9,614 bases of DNA, from NCBI GenBank assembly GCA_017885385.1, contig JAFNGF010000082.1, positions 1 to 9,614 of the forward strand, read 5' to 3'. Under the pieces are notes generated by a model that was not told the DNA's origin, made no database searches, and saw nothing but the letters and a program-made list of their open reading frames with translations. The DNA comes from Planctomycetota bacterium. Its GTDB lineage: Bacteria > Planctomycetota > Phycisphaerae > Sedimentisphaerales > Anaerobacaceae. How positions within the stretch are numbered: the first letter of the stretch is position 1; each line of letters begins with the position of its first letter. Position numbers and translations under genes: made by a program. Below are positions 1 through 6,976 of the stretch, piece after piece.

Positions 1-1317
1 GGTATACAGCGAGCGGAATCCGTCGGCTTTCTGCGCCACCTCCTCATCAGGCGGATTAGACCCTGGCAGCTCTTTTATCCTGATGTTGCGGAAATGTACC
101 TCGCTGCCTTCGGACTCCAGGCATATATATCCTTTGCGGGGCTTGAGATCGTAGCCGCGAGTGACCACTTTGCCATTGACCGCCAGAGTAACGGTGCCAT
201 CGCGGCTTTCCAGCCGATAATGGTTCCACTGGCCGGCGGGATTCGTCCGGTCCTCTGCCGGAAGTGCACGCATCCAGCCCTTCGGATGGGGCTTATCCGG
301 GGCCATAAACGCGCCATGAATGGCAAAAATATCGCCTCCGTTGCCATCCATAATTTGTACCTCGATAGAGCGGGTAAACGGCTGCCCAGGAGCGGGCAGG
401 GGATCAGAATGAATAAATAGTCCCGCGTTGCCGGCCTTTTTTATATGTCGCCATTCTAACTCCAGAACGTAGTTTTCATATTGCTTTCCCGTCCGCAAAA
501 CGCCCGTTGGGATTCCGCTGCAGACGATTATGCCATCTTTGACCTGCCAGGTTTCCGGCGCACAGTTGACATTTACCCAGCCATCCAGATTCTTGCCGTT
601 AAATAGGGGCACAAATCCTTCCTCTCCTGCACCAAGTTCCTTGATCAGTATATTCCGCAGCGTGATTTCGCCGTTAAGGTTTTGAAAACCGATGTGGCCT
701 TTGAGGGGGCGTTGGGCCAGAGCCGGGCCTTTCTGCTGCCGGGCTTTGGTTTCACGAGATAAATCCGCATCAATCACTTTTTGCCCGTTAAGCACGACGA
801 TTACGTGGCTGCCTTTGGCGGTGATTTCCCAAGCGTTCCACTGGCCTGGCGGCTTGGCAACCTCGGGGCTTGCAGCAATCTCATCGTAAATAGAGGCTGT
901 CCGCTGCGCCGGCGCGGATTGGCCTCCATAGTAAACCTCGTGGTCAACTACTTGAAGCTCCATAGCCGTATAGGCGGGGTCGCCATCGAGCGGGAAACGC
1001 AGGCCGATGCCGCCATTGGCGCCCTTGCCGATTTTAGATTCCAGCTTTAGGACAAAGTCGCTGTACTCTCCCGGCGAGGTAATCCAGGTGCGTTTGTTTA
1101 GGCCGTATAGAACGCCTTTTTCAATCCGCCAGGGCGTGCCTTGAACCTGTTGCGGCGCGTTTATGTTGGACCAGTCGCTGACCTTCCAGCCCTCCAGACT
1201 GTCGCCGGCAAATAAGGGCACAAAGCCATCCTCAGCCGCTCGTAAAGCAGGCATCCGGCCTGCAATTAGGACATATCCCAGAATGGCGATTAAAGAGAAT
1301 GTACAAGTCCGTTTCAT
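1..1317 (-). CDS. Secreted tandem DUF1080 (3-keto-disaccharide hydrolase-like) protein, 3' end outside window
   Basis: 439 residues are visible from the ATG at 1317 and the frame is still open at base 1. AAGGAG at 1326-1331 sits 8 nt upstream, which fixes the start. Residues 1-28 look like a Sec signal peptide ending near ALRAA. Domain 1 (about 31-227) opens with GFVPLFAGDSLEGW. Domain 2 (about 234-416) opens with GFVPLFNGKNLDGW. Both share E-x-Q-x-x-D (120-125 and 319-324), GQWN (158-161 and 362-365) and an NG turn (177-178 and 381-382). Both close with a strand of the form (L/F)RNIxIKEL. Residues 432-439 (DGFRSLYT) look like the opening of a third copy. The fold is the lectin/glucanase-like PF06439; characterised members hydrolyse or eliminate 3-keto-glycosides. 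Substrate cannot be read from sequence. Family assignment is strong; catalysis in each domain is inferred. Confidence 0.88.
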   Translation of the reverse strand, partial: MKRTCTFSLIAILGYVLIAGRMPALRAAEDGFVPLFAGDSLEGWKVSDWSNINAPQQVQGTPWRIEKGVLYGLNKRTWITSPGEYSDFVLKLESKIGKGANGGIGLRFPLDGDPAYTAMELQVVDHEVYYGGQSAPAQRTASIYDEIAASPEVAKPPGQWNAWEITAKGSHVIVVLNGQKVIDADLSRETKARQQKGPALAQRPLKGHIGFQNLNGEITLRNILIKELGAGEEGFVPLFNGKNLDGWVNVNCAPETWQVKDGIIVCSGIPTGVLRTGKQYENYVLELEWRHIKKAGNAGLFIHSDPLPAPGQPFTRSIEVQIMDGNGGDIFAIHGAFMAPDKPHPKGWMRALPAEDRTNPAGQWNHYRLESRDGTVTLAVNGKVVTRGYDLKPRKGYICLESEGSEVHFRNIRIKELPGSNPPDEEVAQKADGFRSLYT

Positions 1318-1432
1318 AGTGAGGTCTCCTTCACAAAACCTTATCTTAGAAAATTCGCCCCCAATAATACATTACTCAGCAGACTGTTGCCAGCCGATTT
1401 TGCGTACATTTTCCGTCCGGGCTTGTCACCAC

Positions 1433-3511
1433 TTATGGCACAAACTCGTCCGCTCCAATATCAGGTCTTGGACCTCGCGGTTGCCCGTCTATATCGGTGG
1501 GCACATCGGGCAGAGGTTTAGCTTTGTCGATAACGCCAGCAGCCCGTTCCGTGATGTGCAGGTCTCCTCGTGCCGGGTCGACGAACGCGCCGGTCAGGTC
1601 CTTAGCCAGATTGTTGACAAAGACGACCTGGCTGGACGATTCATTTCTGATTTCCGGGCCGCCCAGAAGATTGCCGGCCACCACCAGGCCCTCGTTGTCA
1701 TAAACCAGACGAATTAGCCGGCCCAGACGGCTGTCCGGCTCATAAATGGTATTGTGCAGGACTTTACAGTCCTGTGTATAGACGGTGACAATGCCGCCCT
1801 CCGGCGCCCTGGTAACGAAATTATTGCGAGCGGTGCATCGCAGGCAATGGTAGGGTGTATCCTGCGGACGGTAGGGATTGCCCAGACAAATGCCGGCATC
1901 ACAATCGATAATAATATTGCGCTCTATAATGCAGTCTTGCGATTCATGCCAGATGAAGATGGCTCCGCGTGCCTCACGAGTTCGCCCTTGAATTCCTACG
2001 AAGATATTGTCACTTATCACCCAATCGGCAGCGCACATTATATCGATGCCGCCGATGTAGTTTCCGTTGGCGATGTCACCCGGATCATCGCTCAAACGCT
2101 TTGGTCGGTCGTTGTAAAACAGACAATACTGCACCCGGCAGCGCTTCGGACGGAGCAGCTCGCGATTTTCTTGGGGCACTTTGACCGACTTGACGCCCCG
2201 CTGCCAGATGTTGTGAATTACGCAATTGTAAATAGTCAGCTCCTGGACATTAGTCTGGGAGCTGATCTTGAACCCATTATGCTGCGCGTTCTGGATAGTC
2301 AGGTCTGCGATGGTAACGCCCGAGCATTGGCTCAAGCCGATAAGTTCGCCGTGCCGGCTATTGGCGCCGTCGATAATCACGCGCTGCGGATTTCCAGACG
2401 CCCCGCGTAATGTCACCTTGTCGGTCTTGATTTCGACATAGTGAGGCATCATATAATGGCCGTCGGCAAGCAGAATTGTTCCGCCAGGGGCTATTTCATC
2501 GAACGCCCTAATTAACTGCTGCACATTCGAGACCTTTATCGTCAGGCCTGTGGGCGGCGGCAAAGCTGGAGCGCTCGGCCACCACCGCTGTCTCGGTGAA
2601 TGCAGTGCCGCACTTTCCTTAGCCTCCTCACCCGGTGAGATGCCTGGTGCTTTGGGCGGCGAAACCAAATTGAGCTTCTCAAGAACATCAGCGTATGCCA
2701 TCAGGACAAGGTAATTGCGAAGCGAATAGCCGCAGCAGCTTAGCGCATCCGGCGAATAATCATCGTGGTAGCTTTGTGAATGGCTGGGATGGATACCATC
2801 ACGGGCTAAAAGAGTCGGGACATCGTAGCCCTCGTATCGGGCGAACTTTTCGAGCGCACCATCCCAGTCGTCCGGACGGCGTTTGAGAATTTCGGCATGA
2901 AAGTCTATAAGCGGAACTTTCACCTGCTGCGCGATTTCTCGTACCGCCTGAGCATAAGCCGCCGATTTCTCAACAAAGCCGTGACATGGTGGAATGGTGC
3001 TGAGAATGACAACTGTGCCATTATCCAGGCACCTTTTTACAACCTCGCGAGTTTTGTCTTTGTATTCCTCAAGCGGCACCGAATTAAGGTCGTTTGTGCC
3101 GAACATAATTAGCGCCGCCTCCGGATTTAGCCGCCGCAGCCAGGCGTCGATGTTCTCGTGCGCCCAGCGAATGGTCATCCCGCCCTCGTTGCCGAACTGC
3201 GGCCCCTTCCAGTCACGCCAGCATTCTTTCTGCAGGTACTCTTTAACGAGCTGGTATGCCTGTTCCATTTGCTCCGGGGCGTTTTTGCGCTGGTAAAGAA
3301 GCGGCGTCCAGAACGCCAGAGTCACCGTAATAGAATCGCCGAATTGGGCAAAAGTCCCTTTCTGCCCGGTAAATGTTGCGTGGACTTTGGCCATAGCATC
3401 GACCCAATAGGCTTTATCCGGCGGGCTGCTCTGGCCCTGCGGGTCGCCGGGCAACGATGCGAACACAAGGATCGGCGCGAAAAGTAATATAGCCGCACAA
3501 AGTGATCTCAT
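1433..3511 (-). CDS. Secreted SGNH/GDSL hydrolase fused to a right-handed parallel beta-helix domain
   Basis: 692 aa; start supported by GGAGGC at 3517-3522, 5 nt upstream. Residues 1-18 form a signal peptide. The N-terminal half (about 45-285) is an SGNH hydrolase: block I FGDSIT with Ser60, block III FGTND with Asn140, and block V DGIHPS with Asp238 and His241, so the catalytic set appears complete. A proline-rich linker (about 286-322) leads to a beta-helix (about 325-660) with repeated short strands such as VTLRGA, VTIADLTIQNA and CIIERNIIIDCDAG. The C-terminus carries DIDGQPRGPRPDIGADE, the ending typical of secreted 'choice-of-anchor Q' beta-helix proteins. Likely role is deacylation of an extracellular glycan by the esterase while the helix binds or cleaves it; lyase residues in the helix cannot be identified. 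It lies 115 bp upstream of the DUF1080 gene on the same strand. Confidence 0.88.
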   Translation of the reverse strand: MRSLCAAILLFAPILVFASLPGDPQGQSSPPDKAYWVDAMAKVHATFTGQKGTFAQFGDSITVTLAFWTPLLYQRKNAPEQMEQAYQLVKEYLQKECWRDWKGPQFGNEGGMTIRWAHENIDAWLRRLNPEAALIMFGTNDLNSVPLEEYKDKTREVVKRCLDNGTVVILSTIPPCHGFVEKSAAYAQAVREIAQQVKVPLIDFHAEILKRRPDDWDGALEKFARYEGYDVPTLLARDGIHPSHSQSYHDDYSPDALSCCGYSLRNYLVLMAYADVLEKLNLVSPPKAPGISPGEEAKESAALHSPRQRWWPSAPALPPPTGLTIKVSNVQQLIRAFDEIAPGGTILLADGHYMMPHYVEIKTDKVTLRGASGNPQRVIIDGANSRHGELIGLSQCSGVTIADLTIQNAQHNGFKISSQTNVQELTIYNCVIHNIWQRGVKSVKVPQENRELLRPKRCRVQYCLFYNDRPKRLSDDPGDIANGNYIGGIDIMCAADWVISDNIFVGIQGRTREARGAIFIWHESQDCIIERNIIIDCDAGICLGNPYRPQDTPYHCLRCTARNNFVTRAPEGGIVTVYTQDCKVLHNTIYEPDSRLGRLIRLVYDNEGLVVAGNLLGGPEIRNESSSQVVFVNNLAKDLTGAFVDPARGDLHITERAAGVIDKAKPLPDVPTDIDGQPRGPRPDIGADEFVP

Positions 3512-3529
3512 AATTCGCCTCCGTGTGCA

Positions 3530-3565
3530 ATTTTCAATTGTCGATTGTCAATTGTCAATTGTCAA
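3530..3565 (-). promoter_or_regulatory. Overlapping sigma70-like promoter elements built from heptamer repeats
   Basis: On the minus strand the heptamer array reads as successive TTGACAA units, so three perfect TTGACA -35 boxes occur, at 3560-3565, 3553-3558 and 3546-3551. The middle one has GAAAAT (3530-3535, 4 of 6 to TATAAT) at 17-nt spacing. The first has GACAAT (3537-3542, also 4 of 6) at 17 nt. Either would start transcription just ahead of the GGAGGC of the SGNH/beta-helix gene. The predicted leader is very short, so this remains a motif-level call. Confidence 0.35.
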
Positions 3566-3568
3566 CTC
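3534..3568. repeat. Heptamer tandem array, (TCAATTG)-type, five units
   Basis: Five consecutive 7-nt units: TCAATTG, TCGATTG, TCAATTG, TCAATTG and a degenerate TCAACTC. The array sits in the 154-bp intergenic region between two divergent genes, right behind the start of the SGNH/beta-helix gene. Similar short heptanucleotide arrays (STRR-like) are known from cyanobacterial genomes; membership in that class is inferred from unit length only. Confidence 0.85.
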
Positions 3569-3589
3569 CCTGGCCTTTTGAGTTCTCCC

Positions 3590-3617
3590 TTGACTTGGGC
3601 CGAGTTGCTGCTAAATT
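3590..3617 (+). promoter_or_regulatory. Candidate promoter for the TAT oxidoreductase gene
   Basis: TTGACT (3590-3595, 5 of 6 to the -35 consensus) and TAAATT (3612-3617, 4 of 6 to the -10) are 16 nt apart. This would start transcription near 3625, giving a leader of about 40 nt before the ATG at 3666. It rests on motif match and position only. Confidence 0.35.
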
Positions 3618-3665
3618 AAGCATCATAACAAGATTTTTTCAACTCTGTATTAAGGGAGATATGAT

Positions 3666-5018
3666 ATGGCTATAAACCGCCGAACGTTTCTGAAAGGCTC
3701 AATCGCTTCCAGCATGGTGTTAGGGTTTCCCAACGTCCTGCGGGCAAGCAACGAGAAAAAGTATCGCACCGCCCTTATCGGCAGCGGCTGGTGGGGAATG
3801 AATATCGCCGGCGTAGCGGCCCAGTGCGGACGGTGCAAAATGGTCGCTATGTGTGACGTGGATAGCCGCATCCTCGACCCGGCCGGCGAAAAAATGGAAA
3901 AGCTCACCGGCGAAAAACCAAAAAAGTACAAAGACTATCGAGAGCTGCTGCAGAAGGAAAAGCCGGATATTGCAATCGTCGCCACGCCCGATCACTGGCA
4001 TGCGCTTTGTGCCATAGCGGCGGTCAAGGCCGGCGCCCACGTGTATGTGGAAAAACCCATCAGCCATACGATTATGGAAGGCCGGGCTATGGTAAACGCC
4101 GCCCGTGCCGCAGGACGCGTCGTTCAGGTCGGGACGCACCGGCGGGTCTCGCTCCACAATGTCTCAGGCAGAAAGTTCATCCAAGACGGCAACGTCGGCA
4201 AAATCGGAATGATCCGTGCGTTCGTACTATATGGAGGCGGTCCGGAAGAGCCAAGAAAAAATATCGAGCCGCCCAAGGGACTGGACTGGGATATGTGGTG
4301 CGGCCCGGGGCCGCTTCGGCCATACAACGGCGACCCGAATAATCCCTGGGGCGGCGGCATTCATCCGCGAGGCTTCCGCAGCTACCTCGATTACGCCAAC
4401 GGCACACTCGGCGACTGGGGCGTTCACTGGATGGACCAAATCCTGTGGATTACGGGCGAAAAATGGCCGAAGACCGTGTATTCTGCCGGCGGTCGGCCAA
4501 TCAAAGGCCCGCCTATCCTGACAAAAGAGCATCAAACCAGCGATGCACCCGACCACCAGGTGGCTACTTACGAATTCGAGAACTTCACCGTCTACTGGGA
4601 GCACCGCCAGTTCGCAGGCAATCCAGCGGAAAAAGCTGAGAACGTCGGCTGCTACTTCCACGGCACTAAGGGCACTTTCCACATGGGCTGGCTGCAGGGC
4701 TGGACGTTCTTTCCCATCGGGAAAGGCGAAAAAATCATCCACGAAGAGCCTCAGCTTCATAAGCCGGACGACCAGAACATAAAGGAACTCTGGGAGGACT
4801 TTCTTGCCGCCATCGAGACGGGCAAACGCCCGGTATCCGACATCGAGGCTGTACATTACTCGACAAATATGAGCCTGCTTGGTATGCTTTCGTACAAGAT
4901 TGGGCGTAGTGTAAAATGGGACGGCCAGAAAGAACAGATTATCGGCGATCCGGAAGCCAACAGACTTCTCCGCCGTGAATATCGAAAGCCGTGGATCTAT
5001 CCAGCGGATAGCGTATAG
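3666..5018 (+). CDS. TAT-signal Gfo/Idh/MocA family oxidoreductase
   Basis: 450 aa. The start is the ATG at 3666 with AGGGAG at 3653-3658; the ATG at 3661 is in another frame. Residues 5-11 are RRTFLKG, a twin-arginine motif followed by a hydrophobic stretch and LRAS, so the folded, cofactor-loaded enzyme is probably exported. A Rossmann fold follows, with GSGWWG (39-44), acidic D64/D66 after strand 2, ATPDHWH (106-112) and the family hallmark VEKP (128-131). The C-terminal half has DWGVHWMD (250-257), where His254 is the likely catalytic-site His. Members oxidise or reduce sugar and inositol hydroxyls with NAD(P), often with cofactor retained in exported forms. Substrate is unknown. It is divergent from the secreted SGNH and DUF1080 genes, which fits extracytoplasmic sugar oxidation. 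Heptamer repeat arrays flank it on both sides. Confidence 0.9.
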   Translation: MAINRRTFLKGSIASSMVLGFPNVLRASNEKKYRTALIGSGWWGMNIAGVAAQCGRCKMVAMCDVDSRILDPAGEKMEKLTGEKPKKYKDYRELLQKEKPDIAIVATPDHWHALCAIAAVKAGAHVYVEKPISHTIMEGRAMVNAARAAGRVVQVGTHRRVSLHNVSGRKFIQDGNVGKIGMIRAFVLYGGGPEEPRKNIEPPKGLDWDMWCGPGPLRPYNGDPNNPWGGGIHPRGFRSYLDYANGTLGDWGVHWMDQILWITGEKWPKTVYSAGGRPIKGPPILTKEHQTSDAPDHQVATYEFENFTVYWEHRQFAGNPAEKAENVGCYFHGTKGTFHMGWLQGWTFFPIGKGEKIIHEEPQLHKPDDQNIKELWEDFLAAIETGKRPVSDIEAVHYSTNMSLLGMLSYKIGRSVKWDGQKEQIIGDPEANRLLRREYRKPWIYPADSV

Positions 5019-5025
5019 CGGCCCA

Positions 5026-5095
5026 GACGGAAGACTGATGACGGAGGACGGATGACTGATTTCTGTTCTCAGTTTTCTGTCCTCTGTCTTCTGCC
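5026..5095. repeat. Palindromic heptamer array: five GAC(G/T)GAN units then five inverted units
   Basis: Ten back-to-back 7-nt units with no gap. The first five are GACGGAA, GACTGAT, GACGGAG, GACGGAT and GACTGAT. The next five are TTCTGTT, CTCAGTT, TTCTGTC, CTCTGTC and TTCTGCC, which are degenerate reverse complements of the same unit. The array begins 8 bp after the stop of the oxidoreductase gene and ends 2 bp before the tRNA. Transcribed, it could fold into a long imperfect hairpin with many G-U pairs. No T-run follows it, so it is not a classical intrinsic terminator. Confidence 0.8.
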
Positions 5096-5097
5096 GT

Positions 5098-5169
5098 GCC
5101 AACGTAGCTCAATGGTAGAGCTCCGGTTTTGTAAACCGGCGGTTGTCGGTCCGAATCCGACCGTTGGCT
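5098..5169 (+). tRNA. tRNA-Thr (anticodon TGT)
   Basis: A full cloverleaf can be drawn. The acceptor stem is GCCAACG (5098-5104) with CGTTGGC (5162-5168). The D stem is GCTC/GAGC with a loop holding G18G19. The anticodon stem is CCGGT/ACCGG with loop TTTGTAA, giving anticodon TGT (5130-5132). The T stem is GTCGG/CCGAC. The discriminator is T5169 and CCA is not encoded. Oddity: the T loop reads TCCGAAT, with C where the near-universal T55 is expected. The 3' 48 bp, from the anticodon stem on, are duplicated at 6977-7024. No promoter is evident in the short gap upstream, so it may be co-transcribed with the oxidoreductase gene. Confidence 0.95.
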
Positions 5170-5170
5170 T
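5123..5170 (+). repeat. Attachment-site repeat, left copy (within tRNA-Thr)
   Basis: 48 bp from the 5' side of the anticodon stem through the tRNA 3' end plus one T, identical to 6977-7024. Identity stops on the left at the anticodon stem boundary (CT versus CA) and on the right after GGCTT. Confidence 0.85.
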
Positions 5171-5315
5171 TCATAATCGGCTTCTTGACTTTCGCTTCTT
5201 CATTTTTGGTCTTGAATGTTTAGTCTATGAGCAGCTTGATAACCCGATAGAGTTCGGTCAGGTATAGTTGCATTGCCGTAGAACCGTCATCCGCAACCAT
5301 TCCTCTATGGGCGAC

Positions 5316-5344
5316 TTGCAATATCGCGGGCGCGTCAGTAAAAT
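5316..5344 (+). promoter_or_regulatory. Candidate promoter for the island gene
   Basis: TTGCAA (5316-5321, 4 of 6) and TAAAAT (5339-5344, 5 of 6) are spaced by 17 nt. Transcription would start near 5351, which would exclude a GTG start at 5351 and favour the ATG at 5372. The remainder of 5171-5315 shows no gene or other recognisable signal. Confidence 0.35.
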
Positions 5345-5371
5345 TAACTTGTGCAAATTTGGGAGCAGCTT

Positions 5372-6703
5372 ATGAAGACGGAATTTCGCAATCTTCCTGT
5401 TATTATCTGGAAAAATGGATCCGCAACCATTAGGAAATCATGGCACAGCTGTATTTATTACCCTATATTCCGAACGGCTGAGCCGGAAATAAAGAAAGTC
5501 CTCGATAAAGTACGCTGGCTTCTTTTGCGATTTGGCCTCAAACGAATTGCTAAAGGGCACCCTGGACTGGACCGTATGTGGGGCGTCTTGGAAGCAAATT
5601 TCAGCAAGACGGGCGACCTGAATTCGTCACTGAAAAATGCTTTTGCGATAATCTCTTTGGAAAGGGCATGGGGTGCCCCTCAAAAGACTCCTCGTGAATA
5701 TGAAACGTGTGCGGTCTCCATTGCCCGACCAAAGACGTGTGCTCTTGTCTATGACCGTGTGTGGGGAAGTTCGTGTTGGGATGTCCCTGAGAGTATTAGG
5801 TTTGGGGGTATCACTGACCTGGAGAGAAGCTTTTTCACGTTTATGTGGTGTTTCATAGAATCCCAAATCCGGTCTCCAACAGAATATAGAGACTTTATTG
5901 ACCGTCTTGATAGTGCGGGATTTCGTCATTTCACGGACAAGGAGAGACGTGTCTTAGATAACATTGGAGGTGTGGTCGGTCATCTGTGCCGCAAGATTCT
6001 TATCTGTGAGCGGCCTAAAAAGGCACAATCCTATTCGCAGTTTATTTGCAATGTAACAGACCGCGCATTTCGTGGAGATTTCTTAGATGAGTTAGAAGAA
6101 TACGAGAAAACGCCTCATTTAGACACGGCTGACGCTTTCGCACGGGTGTTAGCAATGGAGCATAAGGCTCGCCACGGCATGTCTGTAGTTCCAGTATATC
6201 GTTCCAAAAATGCCGAAACACTGTTTTACAGGCCAGGCAAAACATCCGTTCTGATTGCTACCTTAGAAAACTTAGAGGTAGTGGACGAGAATGAATTACA
6301 GTGGAAGCAAGTACTTGAGTTCAAGAAAGACAAGGAAACCGTGAAGAAATATAAGCGATTGATTCGTTGGTTGGATAAAGATTTGGTTGGCAAATCTGCT
6401 GAGCAAATAGCTGAAATCATGGAAGAAAAACTTGAGGACTATCGCTCGGCACTTAGGAGACACGGTCTGAAAACGAAAGTAGGTCTTTTACAAGCAGCTT
6501 TTGATTCGCGTCTGTTAGCAGCAGGGGGTATAGTAACAGCGGCAACTAAGGACCCATTAATTGGGGCTCTTACTACAGGAACAATGGCAATTGGAAAGAT
6601 TGCTGTTCGACTTGCCAATGCTAAGCTGGAATACGATGCCAAAAAGAAAGAAACGTTACCAGAGATTCACTGGGTGTATGATATCTCAAGAAAATTCAAG
6701 TAG
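5372..6703 (+). CDS. Uncharacterised 443-aa island protein
   Basis: I do not recognise a named family. The ATG at 5372 is preferred over the in-frame GTG at 5351 because GGGAG (5361-5365) lies 6 nt upstream of it. There is no signal peptide. Residues 119-146 hold a distinctive stretch, including CALVYDRVW (123-131) and VPESIRFGG (138-146). Residues 231-270 are acidic/basic helical. Residues 273-310 (VPVYRS ... VVDENELQW) look like a conserved strand-turn block. About 313-375 is highly charged and probably helical (QVLEFKKDKE ... KKYKRLIRWLDKDLVGKS). Residues 381-411 are Gly/Ala-rich and hydrophobic (LLAAGGIVTAA ... TTGTMAIGKIAV) and could insert in or lie on a membrane. The tail ends in PEIHWVYDISRKFK. 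As the only complete cargo gene of a tRNA island it could be a defence or addiction protein, but no catalytic motif supports a specific function. Confidence 0.8.
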   Translation: MKTEFRNLPVIIWKNGSATIRKSWHSCIYYPIFRTAEPEIKKVLDKVRWLLLRFGLKRIAKGHPGLDRMWGVLEANFSKTGDLNSSLKNAFAIISLERAWGAPQKTPREYETCAVSIARPKTCALVYDRVWGSSCWDVPESIRFGGITDLERSFFTFMWCFIESQIRSPTEYRDFIDRLDSAGFRHFTDKERRVLDNIGGVVGHLCRKILICERPKKAQSYSQFICNVTDRAFRGDFLDELEEYEKTPHLDTADAFARVLAMEHKARHGMSVVPVYRSKNAETLFYRPGKTSVLIATLENLEVVDENELQWKQVLEFKKDKETVKKYKRLIRWLDKDLVGKSAEQIAEIMEEKLEDYRSALRRHGLKTKVGLLQAAFDSRLLAAGGIVTAATKDPLIGALTTGTMAIGKIAVRLANAKLEYDAKKKETLPEIHWVYDISRKFK

Positions 6704-6739
6704 CCGTAGTCGGCAAGAACGCAGTTTTGGGAGGTATTA

Positions 6740-6976
6740 TTAGGATATTTTGCAGGATTTTAGGTCCCCAGCCCCTACCCTTATATAGCTCTCGACTAAA
6801 ACCTTAATGGCCTGCCTAATATGCTCTGGTAACTTCGGCCAGACAGCGACTATTTCAGCCAAGTCAACGGGCAAATTCTGGGTATCAATTCCACCCTGTT
6901 TTCGAGATTCAGGTGTCAACTGCGTTTTTGGGTCTTCGTAAGTTTCTGTCTTATCTGGGCTTGTATTTTCACTGCA
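6740..6976 (-). pseudogene. Possible C-terminal remnant of a tyrosine integrase
   Basis: An open minus-strand stretch of 78 codons ending in TAA... at 6740 has no start codon of its own inside the island; the frame continues only into the antisense of the att/tRNA fragment. It encodes a polar linker, then DLAEIVAVWPKLPEHIRQAIKVL. From memory, this pattern (hydrophobic, AWP/VWP, LPE, AIxxL) resembles the C-terminal tail of planctomycete site-specific integrases, and the position beside an att repeat fits. The catalytic Arg/His/Tyr region is absent. The break coincides exactly with the att boundary (residue 1 of the remnant begins at 6976). Without a search this stays a tentative call; it may be a chance open frame. 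Confidence 0.4.

Noticed and set aside
1754..2410. Plus-strand open frame of 218 codons within the SGNH/beta-helix gene
   Set aside because: The opposite strand encodes a clear beta-helix with repeated strand motifs; the plus frame lacks a recognisable domain.
3534..3568. CRISPR-like repeats
   Set aside because: Units are 7 nt with no spacers, so this is a simple tandem array. No CRISPR array or cas gene is present in the window.
5026..5095. Intrinsic terminator for the TAT oxidoreductase gene
   Set aside because: The palindrome is long and imperfect and no T-run follows; the tRNA begins 2 bp later.
4227..5102. Long minus-strand open frame (291 codons) opposite the TAT oxidoreductase
   Set aside because: It is antisense to a well-supported gene with family motifs, runs into the heptamer array and tRNA, and shows no domain.
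5351..5371. GTG at 5351 as the start of the island gene
   Set aside because: It lies at the predicted transcription start of the candidate promoter and has no Shine-Dalgarno, while the ATG at 5372 has GGGAG 6 nt upstream.
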